Positions 46,875 through 57,121 of a DNA stretch of 64,000 nucleotides are shown here, piece after piece. This DNA comes from Natronincola ferrireducens (GTDB taxonomy: Bacteria > Bacillota > Clostridia > Peptostreptococcales > Natronincolaceae), in assembly GCF_900100845.1 (NCBI RefSeq), contig NZ_FNFP01000002.1, positions 186,001 through 250,000 on the forward strand, given 5' to 3'. Below the pieces are notes generated by a model. That model worked only from the letters and a program-made list of their open reading frames with translations. It was not told the origin of the DNA and did not search any database. Made by a program: the position numbers and the translations under genes. Within the stretch, counting starts at the first letter, position 1. Every line of letters begins with the position of its first letter.

Positions 46875-48023
46875 ATGATAAAAAAAATTAGTGTTTTAGG
46901 CTCTACTGGCTCCATTGGTAAACAAACGTTAGAAATTGTAAGGGAACATCCTGATAAATTTGAAATAGTTGGTTTAGCTGTAATGAAGAGTATAGATGAT
47001 TTAGAGGCTCAAATCAATGAATTTAAACCTAAAATTGTAGCAGTTTTTGATGAAGAAAGAGCAAAAACATTGATTAATAGAATATCCGGTAACACTCAGG
47101 TACGATGGGGAATCAAAGGTCTTATAGAGGTTGCAACCTATTATGAAACGGAAGTGGTTTTAAATTCGGTGGTAGGTAGTGTGGGATTAATTCCTACTCT
47201 TGAAGCAATAAAAAATAAAAAAACAATTGCATTGGCCAATAAAGAAACTTTAGTAGCTGCCGGAGATCTAGTGATGAAGGAATGTAAAAACAATGATGTA
47301 AATATGATTCCTGTAGATAGCGAGCACTCTGCAATACTTCAATGTTTGCAAGGAGAAAAAAGTGCAAATCTTGACAAAATCATATTAACAGCTTCTGGGG
47401 GACCCTTCAGAAACTGGTGTTATGATGATATAAAGCAAGTAACTTTTAAAGATGCATTAAAACATCCTAATTGGAGTATGGGGAAAAAAATATCCGTTGA
47501 TTCCTCTACCTTAATGAATAAGGGTTTAGAGGTTATAGAAGCTAAATGGTTATTTGACGTGGATGTGGAGAAAATAGAAGTAGTTATTCACCCCCAAAGT
47601 ATTATTCATTCCATGATAGAGCTAAAAGACGGGTCCATTATTGCTCAGCTAGGAGTACCTAATATGAAGCTACCAATTCAATATGCCTTATCTTACCCTG
47701 ACAGAATTCAGGGAGAGGTGACAAAACTAGATTTTAAAAAATTTCATACTTTAACCTTTGAGGAACCAGACCTTAAAAGATTTCCTTGTTTAAGTTTAGC
47801 TTATGAGGCTATTAGGATAGGAGGAACAATGCCCTGCGTCCTAAATGCAGCAAATGAGATGTTAGTAGATTACTTTTTAAAAGATAAGGTGAACTTTTAT
47901 GATATTCCTTATTATATAGAAAAAGCTATGGAAAAGCATAGGCCTTTTTCATATCAATCGGTTGAAGAACTTTTGGAAGTGGAGGCATGGGTTAGAGCTT
48001 GGATTATAAATGAATTGAGATAG
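46875..48023 (+). CDS. dxr: 1-deoxy-D-xylulose 5-phosphate reductoisomerase
   Basis: 382 residues, the committed step of the MEP isoprenoid pathway. The NADPH-binding LGSTGSIGKQTLEIV, the metal-site PVDSEHSAILQCLQG and LMNKGLEVIEAKWLF are present. The length is normal. It shares the pathway with ispG and feeds uppS. Confidence 0.98.
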   Translation: MIKKISVLGSTGSIGKQTLEIVREHPDKFEIVGLAVMKSIDDLEAQINEFKPKIVAVFDEERAKTLINRISGNTQVRWGIKGLIEVATYYETEVVLNSVVGSVGLIPTLEAIKNKKTIALANKETLVAAGDLVMKECKNNDVNMIPVDSEHSAILQCLQGEKSANLDKIILTASGGPFRNWCYDDIKQVTFKDALKHPNWSMGKKISVDSSTLMNKGLEVIEAKWLFDVDVEKIEVVIHPQSIIHSMIELKDGSIIAQLGVPNMKLPIQYALSYPDRIQGEVTKLDFKKFHTLTFEEPDLKRFPCLSLAYEAIRIGGTMPCVLNAANEMLVDYFLKDKVNFYDIPYYIEKAMEKHRPFSYQSVEELLEVEAWVRAWIINELR

Positions 48024-48035
48024 GATGGTGTTTGT

Positions 48036-49049
48036 ATGATTACTACGGCGGTTACAGCGATAATTGTATTTGGATTACTAGTGTTTTTTCATGAATTAGG
48101 TCATTTTAGTGTAGCAAAAATAGTAGGTATTAAGGTTCATGAATTTGCTATAGGTATGGGACCTAAGATCTTGAAATATACAAAGGGAGAAACAGATTAC
48201 TCTGTAAGAATTTTACCTATTGGCGGCTATGTAAAAATGGAGGGGGAAGATGAAGTATCTAATGACAGTAGAAGCTTTAGCAAAAAAACTGTAGGACAAA
48301 GAATAGCAGTAATTTTTGCAGGACCCCTTATGAATTTTATTTTGGCCATTGTATTATTTGTTATTATTTTTTATAATATCGCTGGTGTTCCTACTACTAC
48401 TATCCAAGAAGTAATAGACCAATCCCCAGCAGAGGCGGCAGGGCTTTTGCGGGAAGATAAAATTATTACCATTAATGATGACGAAGTAAAGGATTGGGAT
48501 CATTTAGTCCAAGAAATAAACACTTCTAAAGGAGAGCCCTTGAAAATTGGATTCATAAGGGATAATAAAAAAATTGAAAAAGTTGTAGCACCTGAAAGTG
48601 TAGAAAATGAAGATAGATTTATGATTGGTATTATTCCAACTACTGAAAAGTCAATGTCTTTAGCAATAAAGGGAAGCTACGGCCAAACACGAATGATTAT
48701 TAGGGAAATGGGTGGTTTTTTTAGAAGATTGGTTACTAGGCAGGCCACAACAGCAGAAGTTGTAGGACCAGTAGGTATTATTAGCTTAGTAGGTCAAGCT
48801 AGTAGAGATGGGTTGTATAATGTATTATTTTTAGCAGCTTTAATTAGTATTAACTTGGGAATTGTCAACTTACTTCCTATACCTGCACTAGATGGGAGCA
48901 GAATTTTGTTTTTAATATTTGAATTATTTAGGGGTAAACCAGTTGATCCAGAAAAAGAAGCTTTTGTTCATATGATAGGATTAGCACTATTGATGCTACT
49001 AATGATTATTATTACCTATAAGGATATTCTAACCTTTATTCAAGGTTAG
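48036..49049 (+). CDS. rseP: RIP site-2 zinc metalloprotease RseP/RasP
   Basis: A 337-residue intramembrane protease. The zinc motif HELGH is at residues 19-23, a PDZ domain at about 115-180, and the second metal motif is NLLPIPALDGSRILF. It cleaves membrane-spanning anti-sigma factors or signal peptides in relatives. It lies between dxr and ispG as in Bacillus (rasP). AGGATGGTGTTT precedes the ATG. Confidence 0.97.
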   Translation: MITTAVTAIIVFGLLVFFHELGHFSVAKIVGIKVHEFAIGMGPKILKYTKGETDYSVRILPIGGYVKMEGEDEVSNDSRSFSKKTVGQRIAVIFAGPLMNFILAIVLFVIIFYNIAGVPTTTIQEVIDQSPAEAAGLLREDKIITINDDEVKDWDHLVQEINTSKGEPLKIGFIRDNKKIEKVVAPESVENEDRFMIGIIPTTEKSMSLAIKGSYGQTRMIIREMGGFFRRLVTRQATTAEVVGPVGIISLVGQASRDGLYNVLFLAALISINLGIVNLLPIPALDGSRILFLIFELFRGKPVDPEKEAFVHMIGLALLMLLMIIITYKDILTFIQG

Positions 49050-49152
49050 AAATCCTTAATATAGTAGGTCTAGTGAAAAAATATTCTTATTAAAATGTAA
49101 AAATCCTTGTCTATATAAAAACCCATCAATAAAGATTAATAAAAAATAGTAA

Positions 49153-49268
49153 CTAAGCAACGTCTTCTTTACTCATGGGGGAAACCATAGGATGCTTGGC
49201 TTTTATCAAGCTTTAATAGTCAATATTTATATAGATGTAGTTCTATAACAGTTATCAATGCTAAAGCT
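49153..49268 (+). promoter_or_regulatory. Candidate RNA switch/attenuator upstream of ispG
   Basis: CTAAGCA (49153-49159) can pair with TGCTTGG (49193-49199), enclosing a CATGG/CCAT hairpin (49174-49178 and 49185-49188). The same TGCTTG can instead form GCTTG/CAAGC (49194-49198 and 49207-49211) followed by TTTAAT. AGCTTTA (49209-49215) can also pair with TAAAGCT (49262-49268) next to the ispG ribosome binding site. Mutually exclusive pairings suggest regulation; no known class was recognised. Confidence 0.4.
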
Positions 49269-49282
49269 AAGGGTGATATAAA

Positions 49283-50329
49283 TTGAGAAGAAATACAAAA
49301 GTAGTTAAATGTGGCAATGTTTATATTGGTGGGGATAATCCAGTATCTATTCAGTCTATGACCACAACCGATACAAGAGATACTGTATCCACCATTGAAC
49401 AAATAAAAAATTTACAGCAGGCTGGGTGTGATATTGTTCGCCTAGCAGTGCCCAACATGGAAGCAGCCCATGCTTTAAAAGAAATTAAATCTCAAATAGC
49501 TATTCCTATTGTTGCAGATATCCACTTTGATTATCGTTTAGCACTAGAGTCTATAAAACAAGGGGTAGATGGCCTAAGACTAAATCCTGGGAATATAGGT
49601 GATAAGGCTAGGGTAAAAGAAATAGTAGAAGCAGCTAAAGAAAGGGATATTAAAATAAGAATAGGCGTAAATGCTGGTTCCCTTGAAAAAATTTTTCTAG
49701 AAAAATATGGACACCCTACTGCTGAAGGGATGGTTGAAAGTGCCTTATCCCATGTAGAAATATTAGAAGAAATGAATTTTTCTAATATTGTTATATCTTT
49801 AAAAGCTAGCGATATCGATTTAACAGTTGAAGCATATAAACGAATTGCTGAAAAAGTTGATTATCCACTACATTTGGGGATAACTGAAGCTGGGACAGTA
49901 TGGAGTGGAACAATAAAATCCTCTATTGGAATCGGTGCTTTATTGCTCATGGGAATCGGTGACACAATAAGGGTGTCCTTAACAGGGGAGCCGGTAGAGG
50001 AGATAAGAGTAGGAAAAGAAATATTAAAAGCTTTAGGCTTAGTAAGAAATGAAGTTACAGTTATTTCATGTCCTACCTGTGGAAGATGTCAAATTGATTT
50101 AATTCATGTTGCAAATGAAGTTGAAAAAAAACTAAGTAATTTAAAAAAACCACTAAAGGTTGCTATTATGGGGTGTGCTGTAAATGGGCCAGGAGAAGCT
50201 AGAGATGCAGATATAGGGATTGCTGGTGGTATTGATTCGGCACTTTTATTTAAAAAAGGAAAAATCATTAAAAAAATTCCAGAAAAGGATATTATAGCTA
50301 CATTACTAAGAGAAATAGAAAATTTGTAG
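49283..50329 (+). CDS. ispG: 4-hydroxy-3-methylbut-2-enyl diphosphate synthase IspG
   Basis: A 348-residue iron-sulphur enzyme of the MEP pathway. The TIM barrel has [12 protein letters not shown], and the [4Fe-4S] ligands lie in CPTCGRC (near 263-269) and CAVNGPGEA (near 298). The start is TTG 49283 with AAGGGTGAT upstream. The 230-base gap before it is unusual for this dense block and carries a possible RNA switch. Confidence 0.97.
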   Translation: MRRNTKVVKCGNVYIGGDNPVSIQSMTTTDTRDTVSTIEQIKNLQQAGCDIVRLAVPNMEAAHALKEIKSQIAIPIVADIHFDYRLALESIKQGVDGLRLNPGNIGDKARVKEIVEAAKERDIKIRIGVNAGSLEKIFLEKYGHPTAEGMVESALSHVEILEEMNFSNIVISLKASDIDLTVEAYKRIAEKVDYPLHLGITEAGTVWSGTIKSSIGIGALLLMGIGDTIRVSLTGEPVEEIRVGKEILKALGLVRNEVTVISCPTCGRCQIDLIHVANEVEKKLSNLKKPLKVAIMGCAVNGPGEARDADIGIAGGIDSALLFKKGKIIKKIPEKDIIATLLREIENL

Positions 50330-50347
50330 CAAAGGAGTAAAAAATAC

Positions 50348-50977
50348 ATGAAAATAGCTACTATCATTCCTGCTTATAATGAAGAAAAGAGGATACAAAA
50401 TGTATTAAATCCTATTGTCAACTCTAATTTAATTCAAGATATTATTGTAGTGGATGATGGTTCAAAGGATAACACTTCTTTAATTGTGAAAGACTATAGC
50501 AATATCACTTTAATACAATTACCACAAAACAAGGGTAAGGCTGAAGCTATTAGAAAAGGCCTAGAAAAATGCAACAGTGATATTATTTTACTTCTAGATG
50601 CAGACCTAGTTGGATTGAATTGTCATCATATCGAGAGCCTTATATCTCCAATATTAAAAGAGGATGTTGAAATGACAATTGGAATCTTTAAATCAGGACG
50701 GATGATAACGGATTTAGCACAAAGGGTTGCACCCAACTTATCTGGACAAAGAGCATTTAGAGGCTATTTAGCAAAAGACATCGTTAACTTAGAAATGACA
50801 GGATATAATATTGAAGTTGCTATTTCAAAATTTATTAAAGATAATAATATTAAAACCAAACAAATTATTCTAAAGGATATAAGTCATATTATGAAGGAAG
50901 AAAAGCTAGGATTTAGCAAAGGTATGGTGTGGCGATTAAAAATGTATAAAGATATTTTGAAATATTGGTTAAACTAG
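50348..50977 (+). CDS. Family 2 glycosyltransferase (GT-A fold)
   Basis: 209 residues. The GT-A start IIPAYNEEKRIQ, VVDDGSKDNTS, the sugar-nucleotide site NKGKAEAIRKGLE and the DxD-like LLLDADL are present. There is no membrane segment, so it is likely a soluble or peripheral enzyme using a UDP- or GDP-sugar; the acceptor cannot be told. In Bacillus proS occupies this position between ispG and polC. Confidence 0.85.
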   Translation: MKIATIIPAYNEEKRIQNVLNPIVNSNLIQDIIVVDDGSKDNTSLIVKDYSNITLIQLPQNKGKAEAIRKGLEKCNSDIILLLDADLVGLNCHHIESLISPILKEDVEMTIGIFKSGRMITDLAQRVAPNLSGQRAFRGYLAKDIVNLEMTGYNIEVAISKFIKDNNIKTKQIILKDISHIMKEEKLGFSKGMVWRLKMYKDILKYWLN

Positions 50978-50992
50978 AATAGGGGGAACCAA

Positions 50993-53900
50993 ATGGATCC
51001 TTTAACAAAAGTAAACTTTCATGATTTCATTACTGCATTTGGACTAAAGTCTACTGCCTCATTAGAAAATACTTTAATTGAGGCAGTAAAGTTTTACAAA
51101 AAAAGCAAAAAATTATCCGTCTATTTAAAGGCATCAGAAGTAATTAACCAACAAGAACTAGATATGTTTTGTAAGGAACTGAAAAAAAATATAGGAACAT
51201 TAAATAATGTAGATATTATTGTTGGCTATAACTTACAGTATCAATCTCTTCAAGAATTAATTTCTATAAATTGGAAAAATATTTTATTTATTTTACAAAA
51301 AGAAATACCAGTAGTTAAGGCCATGAGAAATCAACTGACTTGGGAAATTAAAGATAAACTGTTGACAATTAAAGTAGAGGACACATTTATTTCTAAAAAG
51401 GCAAAGGAACGCAATGTTGAAAAAAATGTAGAAAGCTACTTTTCAAAGCAATTTAATATTAAGCTAAAATGCAATATTGAAACTAGCAATACTACTACAT
51501 TTAACTTATCAATTTATGAAGAACAAAAAGAAAAAGAAAATATTATTTTTTTAGATAAAATCAAAAAAGAACTAGAAGAAATAGAACAAAAACAACAAAA
51601 ACAACAAACAAAAGAAAAGGGTGAAGCAAATAAAAGGGGAAATACTGCTAACTCAACTGTTCTTATAGGTAAAAGCTTTTCTGGTGAGGTAACACAATTA
51701 AAGGATTTAACCAATGAATTAGGGACTATAATCCTAGAGGGAGAAATTTTCCATATTGATTCTAGGGAGTTAAATAGTGGCAAAACTTTACTGATTTTGT
51801 CTGTTACAGATTATACCAACTCAATAACGGTGAAAATATTTGAGGGTAAAAATCAAGGTAATCTTAAGGAAACCTTTAATAAAGGACAATACATCAGAAT
51901 CAAAGGTGATATTGTATATGATAAATTTCTAAAGGAAAATATTTTAATGGCTACAGATGTTATGAATATCCCACCAAAAGAAGAAAGAAAAGATTTGTGT
52001 GAGGAAAAAAGAATAGAGTTACATTTACATACTCAAATGTCATCTATGGATGGGGTTAGTAGCACAACAAACCTAATTAAGAGGGCAGCAGAATGGGGAC
52101 ATAAAGCGGTTGCAATAACTGATCATGGAGTTGTACAAGCTTTCCCGGAAGCAATGGAGGCTGCAAAAAAGTTTGGCATAAAGCCAATATATGGAATAGA
52201 AGGCTATATAGTCAATGATGAAGAAAAATTAGTAGACATTGATAAAGAAACCTATTCTTTAGAGGATGAATACATTGTTTTTGATATTGAAACTACTGGT
52301 TTATCCAATATCAATGACAAAATAACAGAAATAGGGGCTGTAAAGATTAAAGGTAAGGAGATTATAGACAGATTTTCTACCTTAATTAATCCAGGTATTG
52401 ATATACCTGAGAAAATCATCCAACTTACGGGTATTACAAATGAGATGGTTAAGAGTGCACCATCAATTGAAGAAATATTGCCAGAGTTTTTTGGATTTAT
52501 AGGGGATAGCTGTCTAGTTGCCCATAACGCTGCCTTTGATATAGGATTTATTAGGGAAAATGCTAAAAAATTGGATCTACAATTGAATAATCCAGTAGTA
52601 GATACCCTTAAGCTTTCAAGAATACTATTAAATCATTTAAAACGACATAAATTAAATGTTATTGCTAAAGAACTCAATATAACTCTAGAAAATCACCATA
52701 GGGCTGTAGATGATGCTAAAGCTACGGCAGAAATATTTATAAAGCTTATAGAATTAATGAATAGCAAGGATATTTATACCCTGCAGGATATCAATGAGAA
52801 GTTGGTACAAAAAGTAGATATAAAAAAACTGGACACATATCATATTATTTTATTAGCACAAAATCAAATAGGATTAAAAAACCTATATACACTAGTATCA
52901 GAATCTCATTTGCGCTATTTTTATAAAAAACCAAGGATTCCCAAAAGCCTCCTGAATAAATATCGAGAAGGTATCTTTGTAGGCTCTGCATGTGAAGCAG
53001 GTGAACTTTTTCAGGTACTACTTAACAATGCTCCTGTTGAAGCAATAGAAAAAACAGCTAAGTATTATGACTACCTAGAAATTCAACCATTAAAAAACAA
53101 TGAATTTCTTATTGAAAAAGGCATTGTCAATAATTTTGAAGACATTAAAAATTTAAATAGGAAAATTGTAGCATTAGGTAAAAAATTTAATATACCTGTA
53201 GTAGCCACTGGAGATGTGCATTTTTTGAATAAACATGATGAATATTATAGAAGAATATTAATGGCTGGACAAGGGTTTAGTGATGCAGATAAACAAGCAC
53301 CTTTATATTTTATGACCACAGAAGAAATGCTATTAGAATTCAACTATTTAGGAGAAGAAAAGGCCAAGGAAGTAGTAATTTATAATCCAAATGCTATTAA
53401 TGAAGATATAGATGAGTTATTACCTATTCCTGAAGGAACTTTTCCTCCGGAGATTGAAGGATCTGAGGAAGAATTACGGCGACTATGCTATGGAAAAGCA
53501 GAAAGGATTTACGGTAATCCATTGCCCCATATTGTAAAAGATAGATTGGATAGAGAGGTTAATTCCATCATTAATAACGGATATGCTGTTATGTATATTA
53601 TAGCCCATAAGCTAGTAACAAAATCCTTGCAAGATGGTTATCTAGTAGGATCAAGGGGCTCTGTAGGTTCATCCTTTGCTGCTACAATGAGCGATATAAC
53701 AGAAGTAAACCCTCTACCTCCCCATTATGTATGTTCTAAATGCAAATACTCAGTATTTATAACAGATGGGTCCTATGGATCAGGGGCAGATTTGCCGGAT
53801 AAAAAATGCCCAACCTGTGAAGAACAATTGACAAAAGATGGACACGATATTCCTTTTGAGGTATTCTTAGGCTTTGAAGGTGATAAAGAACCAGATATTG

Positions 53901-55312
53901 ATTTGAACTTTGCTGGAGAATACCAAAGTGAAGCCCACAAATATACAGAAGAGCTATTTGGTGAAGGAAAGGTTTTTAGAGCAGGGACAATAGGAACAAT
54001 TGCTGATAAAACCGCCTATGGCTTTGTAAAAAAATATTTAGAAGGCAAAGACATAAACTACACTCAAGCGGAAGTGAATCGTCTGACTGGTGGATGTACA
54101 GGTGTAAAAAGAACTTCAGGTCAACATCCTGGGGGAGTTATGATTGTTCCAAGCAATAGGGACATTCATGAGTTCTGTCCCATACAATATCCTGCTAATG
54201 ATGCTAAGGCGGGGGTAATTACAACCCATTTTGATTATCATTCTATTAGTGGAAGATTATTAAAATTAGATATATTAGGGCATGATGTACCTACTATCAT
54301 TAAAATGCTAGAGGATATAACCAAGGTTGATGCTCCACTGGTATCATTAGATGATGAAAAAACAATGAGTATTTTCACCTCTACCAAAGCTTTAGGCATA
54401 GATAATGAGGATTATAAATGTGAGGTTGGCACACTGGGAATTCCAGAATTCGGAACAAAATTTGTAAGACAAATGCTAATCGATACTCAGCCCAAAACCT
54501 TTGCTGAACTTGTGAGAATAAGTGGACTCTCCCATGGAACAGATGTATGGTTAAATAATGCTCAAGAGTTAGTGAGAAATAATGTAGCTGAATTAAAGGA
54601 TGTCATTTCTACAAGAGACGATATTATGAATTATTTAATTTTAAAAGGTTTACCTGCTAAAACATCCTTTAAAATTATGGAAAATGTAAGAAAAGGCAAG
54701 GGTTTAACAACAGAAGATGAAGAGATCATGAAAAAAAATAGTGTGCCACAATGGTATATTAACTCTTGTAATAAAATTAAATATATGTTTCCAAAGGCTC
54801 ATGCAGTTGCCTATGTGATGATGTCCTTCAGGATTGCATATTTTAAAGTTCATTATCCAGAGGCTTTTTATGCCACTTATTTTACAATGAAGGCTGAGGA
54901 TTTTGATGCTGATTTAATAGTTAAAGGGAAACATGCGATAAATAATAAAATCAGAGAATTGGAAAGTATGGGCAATGATGCAACAGCAAAAGAAAAAAAC
55001 CTCTTAACAGTTTTAGAAGTAGCTCTAGAAATGTACTGTAGAGGAATTCAATTATTGCCAGTAGATTTATACAAGTCGGATGCTGATAAATTTATTGTAG
55101 CAGACAAAAAGCTGCTACCTCCCCTAAAATCTCTTCAGGGAGTTGGCCAAAATGCCGCTAGGAGTATTGTTTCTGCAAGAGAAAAAAGCAAGTTTTTATC
55201 TATAGAAGATTTAAGGCTAAAGACTAAGGTTACTAAAACCGTTATAGAAACTTTAATAAATCATGGATGCATACATGATTTGCCTGAAACAAATCAACTT
55301 TCCTTCTTTTAA
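50993..55312 (+). CDS. polC: DNA polymerase III alpha subunit, PolC type
   Basis: 1439 residues, the replicative polymerase of low-GC Gram-positives. The order is an N-terminal domain, an OB fold (about 225-330), a PHP domain (ELHLHTQMSSMDGVS near 342), the embedded 3'-5' exonuclease (VFDIETTGLS near 428), a four-Cys zinc module (CSKCKY to CPTCEE, about 913-943), and the polymerase core with EPDIDLNF near 963. The helix-hairpin-helix end finishes NQLSFF. All parts are present, so it is a complete proofreading enzyme. Confidence 0.99.
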   Translation: MDPLTKVNFHDFITAFGLKSTASLENTLIEAVKFYKKSKKLSVYLKASEVINQQELDMFCKELKKNIGTLNNVDIIVGYNLQYQSLQELISINWKNILFILQKEIPVVKAMRNQLTWEIKDKLLTIKVEDTFISKKAKERNVEKNVESYFSKQFNIKLKCNIETSNTTTFNLSIYEEQKEKENIIFLDKIKKELEEIEQKQQKQQTKEKGEANKRGNTANSTVLIGKSFSGEVTQLKDLTNELGTIILEGEIFHIDSRELNSGKTLLILSVTDYTNSITVKIFEGKNQGNLKETFNKGQYIRIKGDIVYDKFLKENILMATDVMNIPPKEERKDLCEEKRIELHLHTQMSSMDGVSSTTNLIKRAAEWGHKAVAITDHGVVQAFPEAMEAAKKFGIKPIYGIEGYIVNDEEKLVDIDKETYSLEDEYIVFDIETTGLSNINDKITEIGAVKIKGKEIIDRFSTLINPGIDIPEKIIQLTGITNEMVKSAPSIEEILPEFFGFIGDSCLVAHNAAFDIGFIRENAKKLDLQLNNPVVDTLKLSRILLNHLKRHKLNVIAKELNITLENHHRAVDDAKATAEIFIKLIELMNSKDIYTLQDINEKLVQKVDIKKLDTYHIILLAQNQIGLKNLYTLVSESHLRYFYKKPRIPKSLLNKYREGIFVGSACEAGELFQVLLNNAPVEAIEKTAKYYDYLEIQPLKNNEFLIEKGIVNNFEDIKNLNRKIVALGKKFNIPVVATGDVHFLNKHDEYYRRILMAGQGFSDADKQAPLYFMTTEEMLLEFNYLGEEKAKEVVIYNPNAINEDIDELLPIPEGTFPPEIEGSEEELRRLCYGKAERIYGNPLPHIVKDRLDREVNSIINNGYAVMYIIAHKLVTKSLQDGYLVGSRGSVGSSFAATMSDITEVNPLPPHYVCSKCKYSVFITDGSYGSGADLPDKKCPTCEEQLTKDGHDIPFEVFLGFEGDKEPDIDLNFAGEYQSEAHKYTEELFGEGKVFRAGTIGTIADKTAYGFVKKYLEGKDINYTQAEVNRLTGGCTGVKRTSGQHPGGVMIVPSNRDIHEFCPIQYPANDAKAGVITTHFDYHSISGRLLKLDILGHDVPTIIKMLEDITKVDAPLVSLDDEKTMSIFTSTKALGIDNEDYKCEVGTLGIPEFGTKFVRQMLIDTQPKTFAELVRISGLSHGTDVWLNNAQELVRNNVAELKDVISTRDDIMNYLILKGLPAKTSFKIMENVRKGKGLTTEDEEIMKKNSVPQWYINSCNKIKYMFPKAHAVAYVMMSFRIAYFKVHYPEAFYATYFTMKAEDFDADLIVKGKHAINNKIRELESMGNDATAKEKNLLTVLEVALEMYCRGIQLLPVDLYKSDADKFIVADKKLLPPLKSLQGVGQNAARSIVSAREKSKFLSIEDLRLKTKVTKTVIETLINHGCIHDLPETNQLSFF

Positions 55313-55313
55313 C

Positions 55314-55342
55314 TTGCGTGGAAATGCAGTTTATGGTATACT
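55314..55342 (+). promoter_or_regulatory. Predicted promoter of the rimP-nusA-infB operon
   Basis: TTGCGT at 55314-55319, a 17-base spacer, and TATACT at 55337-55342 with TG at 55334-55335 (extended -10). It lies just past the polC stop and about 30 bases before a terminator-like hairpin. Confidence 0.7.
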
Positions 55343-55372
55343 CTAAGTAACAATATAAATTTATTCTTTAGG

Positions 55373-55394
55373 AGTGGGAATCTGCCCACTTTTT
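55373..55394 (+). terminator. Leader terminator/attenuator upstream of rimP-nusA
   Basis: AGTGGG (55373-55378), loop AATCTG, CCCACT (55385-55390), then TTTT. Since it sits between the promoter and rimP, it is best read as an attenuator. B. subtilis NusA regulates its own operon through a leader terminator; the same is inferred here. The rest of the gap (55395-55585) is AT-rich with no other clear signal. Confidence 0.7.
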
Positions 55395-55585
55395 CCTATT
55401 ATTAGAGAAAAGAATATCATCAGTATATGGCCAGAGTTATAGTAACTACAGAACAAAGCCAATAACATAAACTTAGAAGAGCCGCATTAATACATACAAT
55501 GATAGGAATAACGAATAATTATAAAACAAATTACAAAATATACAAGTATAATTAAGAAAAAACTAAATATTATGGAGGTTATGAA

Positions 55586-56050
55586 ATGGGGAAAACCAAA
55601 GTAGAAAAAATTGTTGAGGACTTGGTACAACCAATTCTGAAAAAAGAAGAATTTGAATTAGTTGATATTGAATTTAAAAAAGAAGGGCCCCATAGATACT
55701 TAAGAGTTTATATTGATAAGCCCGGAGGAATTACATTAGACGATTGCCAAAAGGTGAGTGAACAGCTAAGTGAGAAATTAGATGAAACAGATCCAATTGA
55801 AGAAAATTACTTTTTAGAAATTTCTTCTCCAGGATTAGATAGACCACTAAAGAAGGATAGTGATTTCGAAAAATTCAAAGGTGAGAATGTTGAAGTAAGG
55901 TTGTATGAAGCAATAGACAACAAAAAAGTTATAGAAGGTGAGTTATTGGAGTTGAAGGATAATATAATCAAATTAAATATATCAGAGATAGGTTTAGTAG
56001 AGATACCTAGGGAAAAAGTTGCTGTTACTAAACTTGCTATAAAATTTTAA
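55586..56050 (+). CDS. rimP: Ribosome maturation factor RimP
   Basis: 154 residues with the family signature: EFELVDIEFKKEGPHRYLRV, IDKPGGITLDDCQKVS and FLEISSPGLDRPLKK. RimP helps assemble the 30S subunit. TATGGAGG precedes the ATG. It is first of the rimP-nusA-ylxR-ylxQ-infB-rbfA cluster. Confidence 0.98.
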   Translation: MGKTKVEKIVEDLVQPILKKEEFELVDIEFKKEGPHRYLRVYIDKPGGITLDDCQKVSEQLSEKLDETDPIEENYFLEISSPGLDRPLKKDSDFEKFKGENVEVRLYEAIDNKKVIEGELLELKDNIIKLNISEIGLVEIPREKVAVTKLAIKF

Positions 56051-56064
56051 GGGGGGGATAAAAT

Positions 56065-57108
56065 ATGAATACAGAGTTTATAGAAGCTCTTGATCAAATT
56101 CAAAAAGACAAAGGTGTCTCGAAGGATATATTAATTGATGCAATAGAAGCTGCATTGATTTCTAGCTATAAAAGAAACTTTGGTTCTGCACAAAATGTAC
56201 GAGTAGAAATAAACCGAGAAACTGGAGAAGTTCACGTATATTCTCAAAAAAGAGTAGTTGAAGATGTTGAAGATGAATTGTTAGAAATTAGCTTAGAAGA
56301 AGCTAAAGAGATAGACAGAAACTATGAGGTAGAGGATATTATAGAACGGGAAGTAACACCAAGAAACTTTGGGAGGATTGCTGCTCAAACTGCAAAGCAG
56401 GTGGTGGTACAACGGATACGAGAAGCAGAACGTGGTGTGGTTTATGAGGAGTTTATCAATAGAGAATCTGATATTATTACAGGCACAGTGGCTAGAGTTG
56501 CTAAAGGCATGGTTTATATAAATCTTGGGAAAACTGAAGCTATGCTGGGCCCTACTGAGCAAATTCCAGGGGAAGAATATAATCATGGTGATAGACTTAA
56601 AACCTATATTGTAGAAGTTAAAAAGACAACAAAAGGACCCCAGGTGTTGGTATCTAGAACTCATCCCGGACTTATAAAAAGATTATTTGAATTAGAAGTG
56701 CCAGAGATACATGATGGTACAGTGGAAATTAAAAGCATTTCCCGGGAGGCTGGGTCAAGAACTAAAATAGCTGTAGAATCGAAGGATCCAAATGTAGATG
56801 CTGTAGGTGCATGTGTTGGTCCAAAAGGTGCAAGAGTACAAACCATTGTTGATGAATTAAAGGGTGAAAAAATCGATATTATTAAGTACAGTGAGGATCC
56901 AACTGTATTTATTGCCAGTGCTTTAAGTCCTGCAAAGGTCACATCTACAGAAGTTAATGCTGAAAATAAGACAGCTAAGGTTGTAGTCCCTGATTATCAA
57001 TTATCATTAGCAATTGGCAAGGAAGGTCAAAATGCTAGGCTGGCTGCAAAGCTAACAGCATGGAAAATAGACATTAAAAGTGAAAGTCAAGCAAAGGCTA
57101 AGGAGTAG
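56065..57108 (+). CDS. nusA: Transcription termination/antitermination factor NusA
   Basis: 347 residues. It has an N-terminal RNA polymerase-binding domain, S1 (GTVARVAKGMVYINLGKTEA near 138), KH1 (VGPKGARVQTIVDEL near 250) and KH2 (AIGKEGQNARLAAKLT near 316). The C-terminal acidic repeats of proteobacterial NusA are absent, as usual in Firmicutes. GGGGGGGATAAAAT precedes the ATG. Confidence 0.98.
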   Translation: MNTEFIEALDQIQKDKGVSKDILIDAIEAALISSYKRNFGSAQNVRVEINRETGEVHVYSQKRVVEDVEDELLEISLEEAKEIDRNYEVEDIIEREVTPRNFGRIAAQTAKQVVVQRIREAERGVVYEEFINRESDIITGTVARVAKGMVYINLGKTEAMLGPTEQIPGEEYNHGDRLKTYIVEVKKTTKGPQVLVSRTHPGLIKRLFELEVPEIHDGTVEIKSISREAGSRTKIAVESKDPNVDAVGACVGPKGARVQTIVDELKGEKIDIIKYSEDPTVFIASALSPAKVTSTEVNAENKTAKVVVPDYQLSLAIGKEGQNARLAAKLTAWKIDIKSESQAKAKE

Positions 57109-57121
57109 AGGTGGTAGGTTT

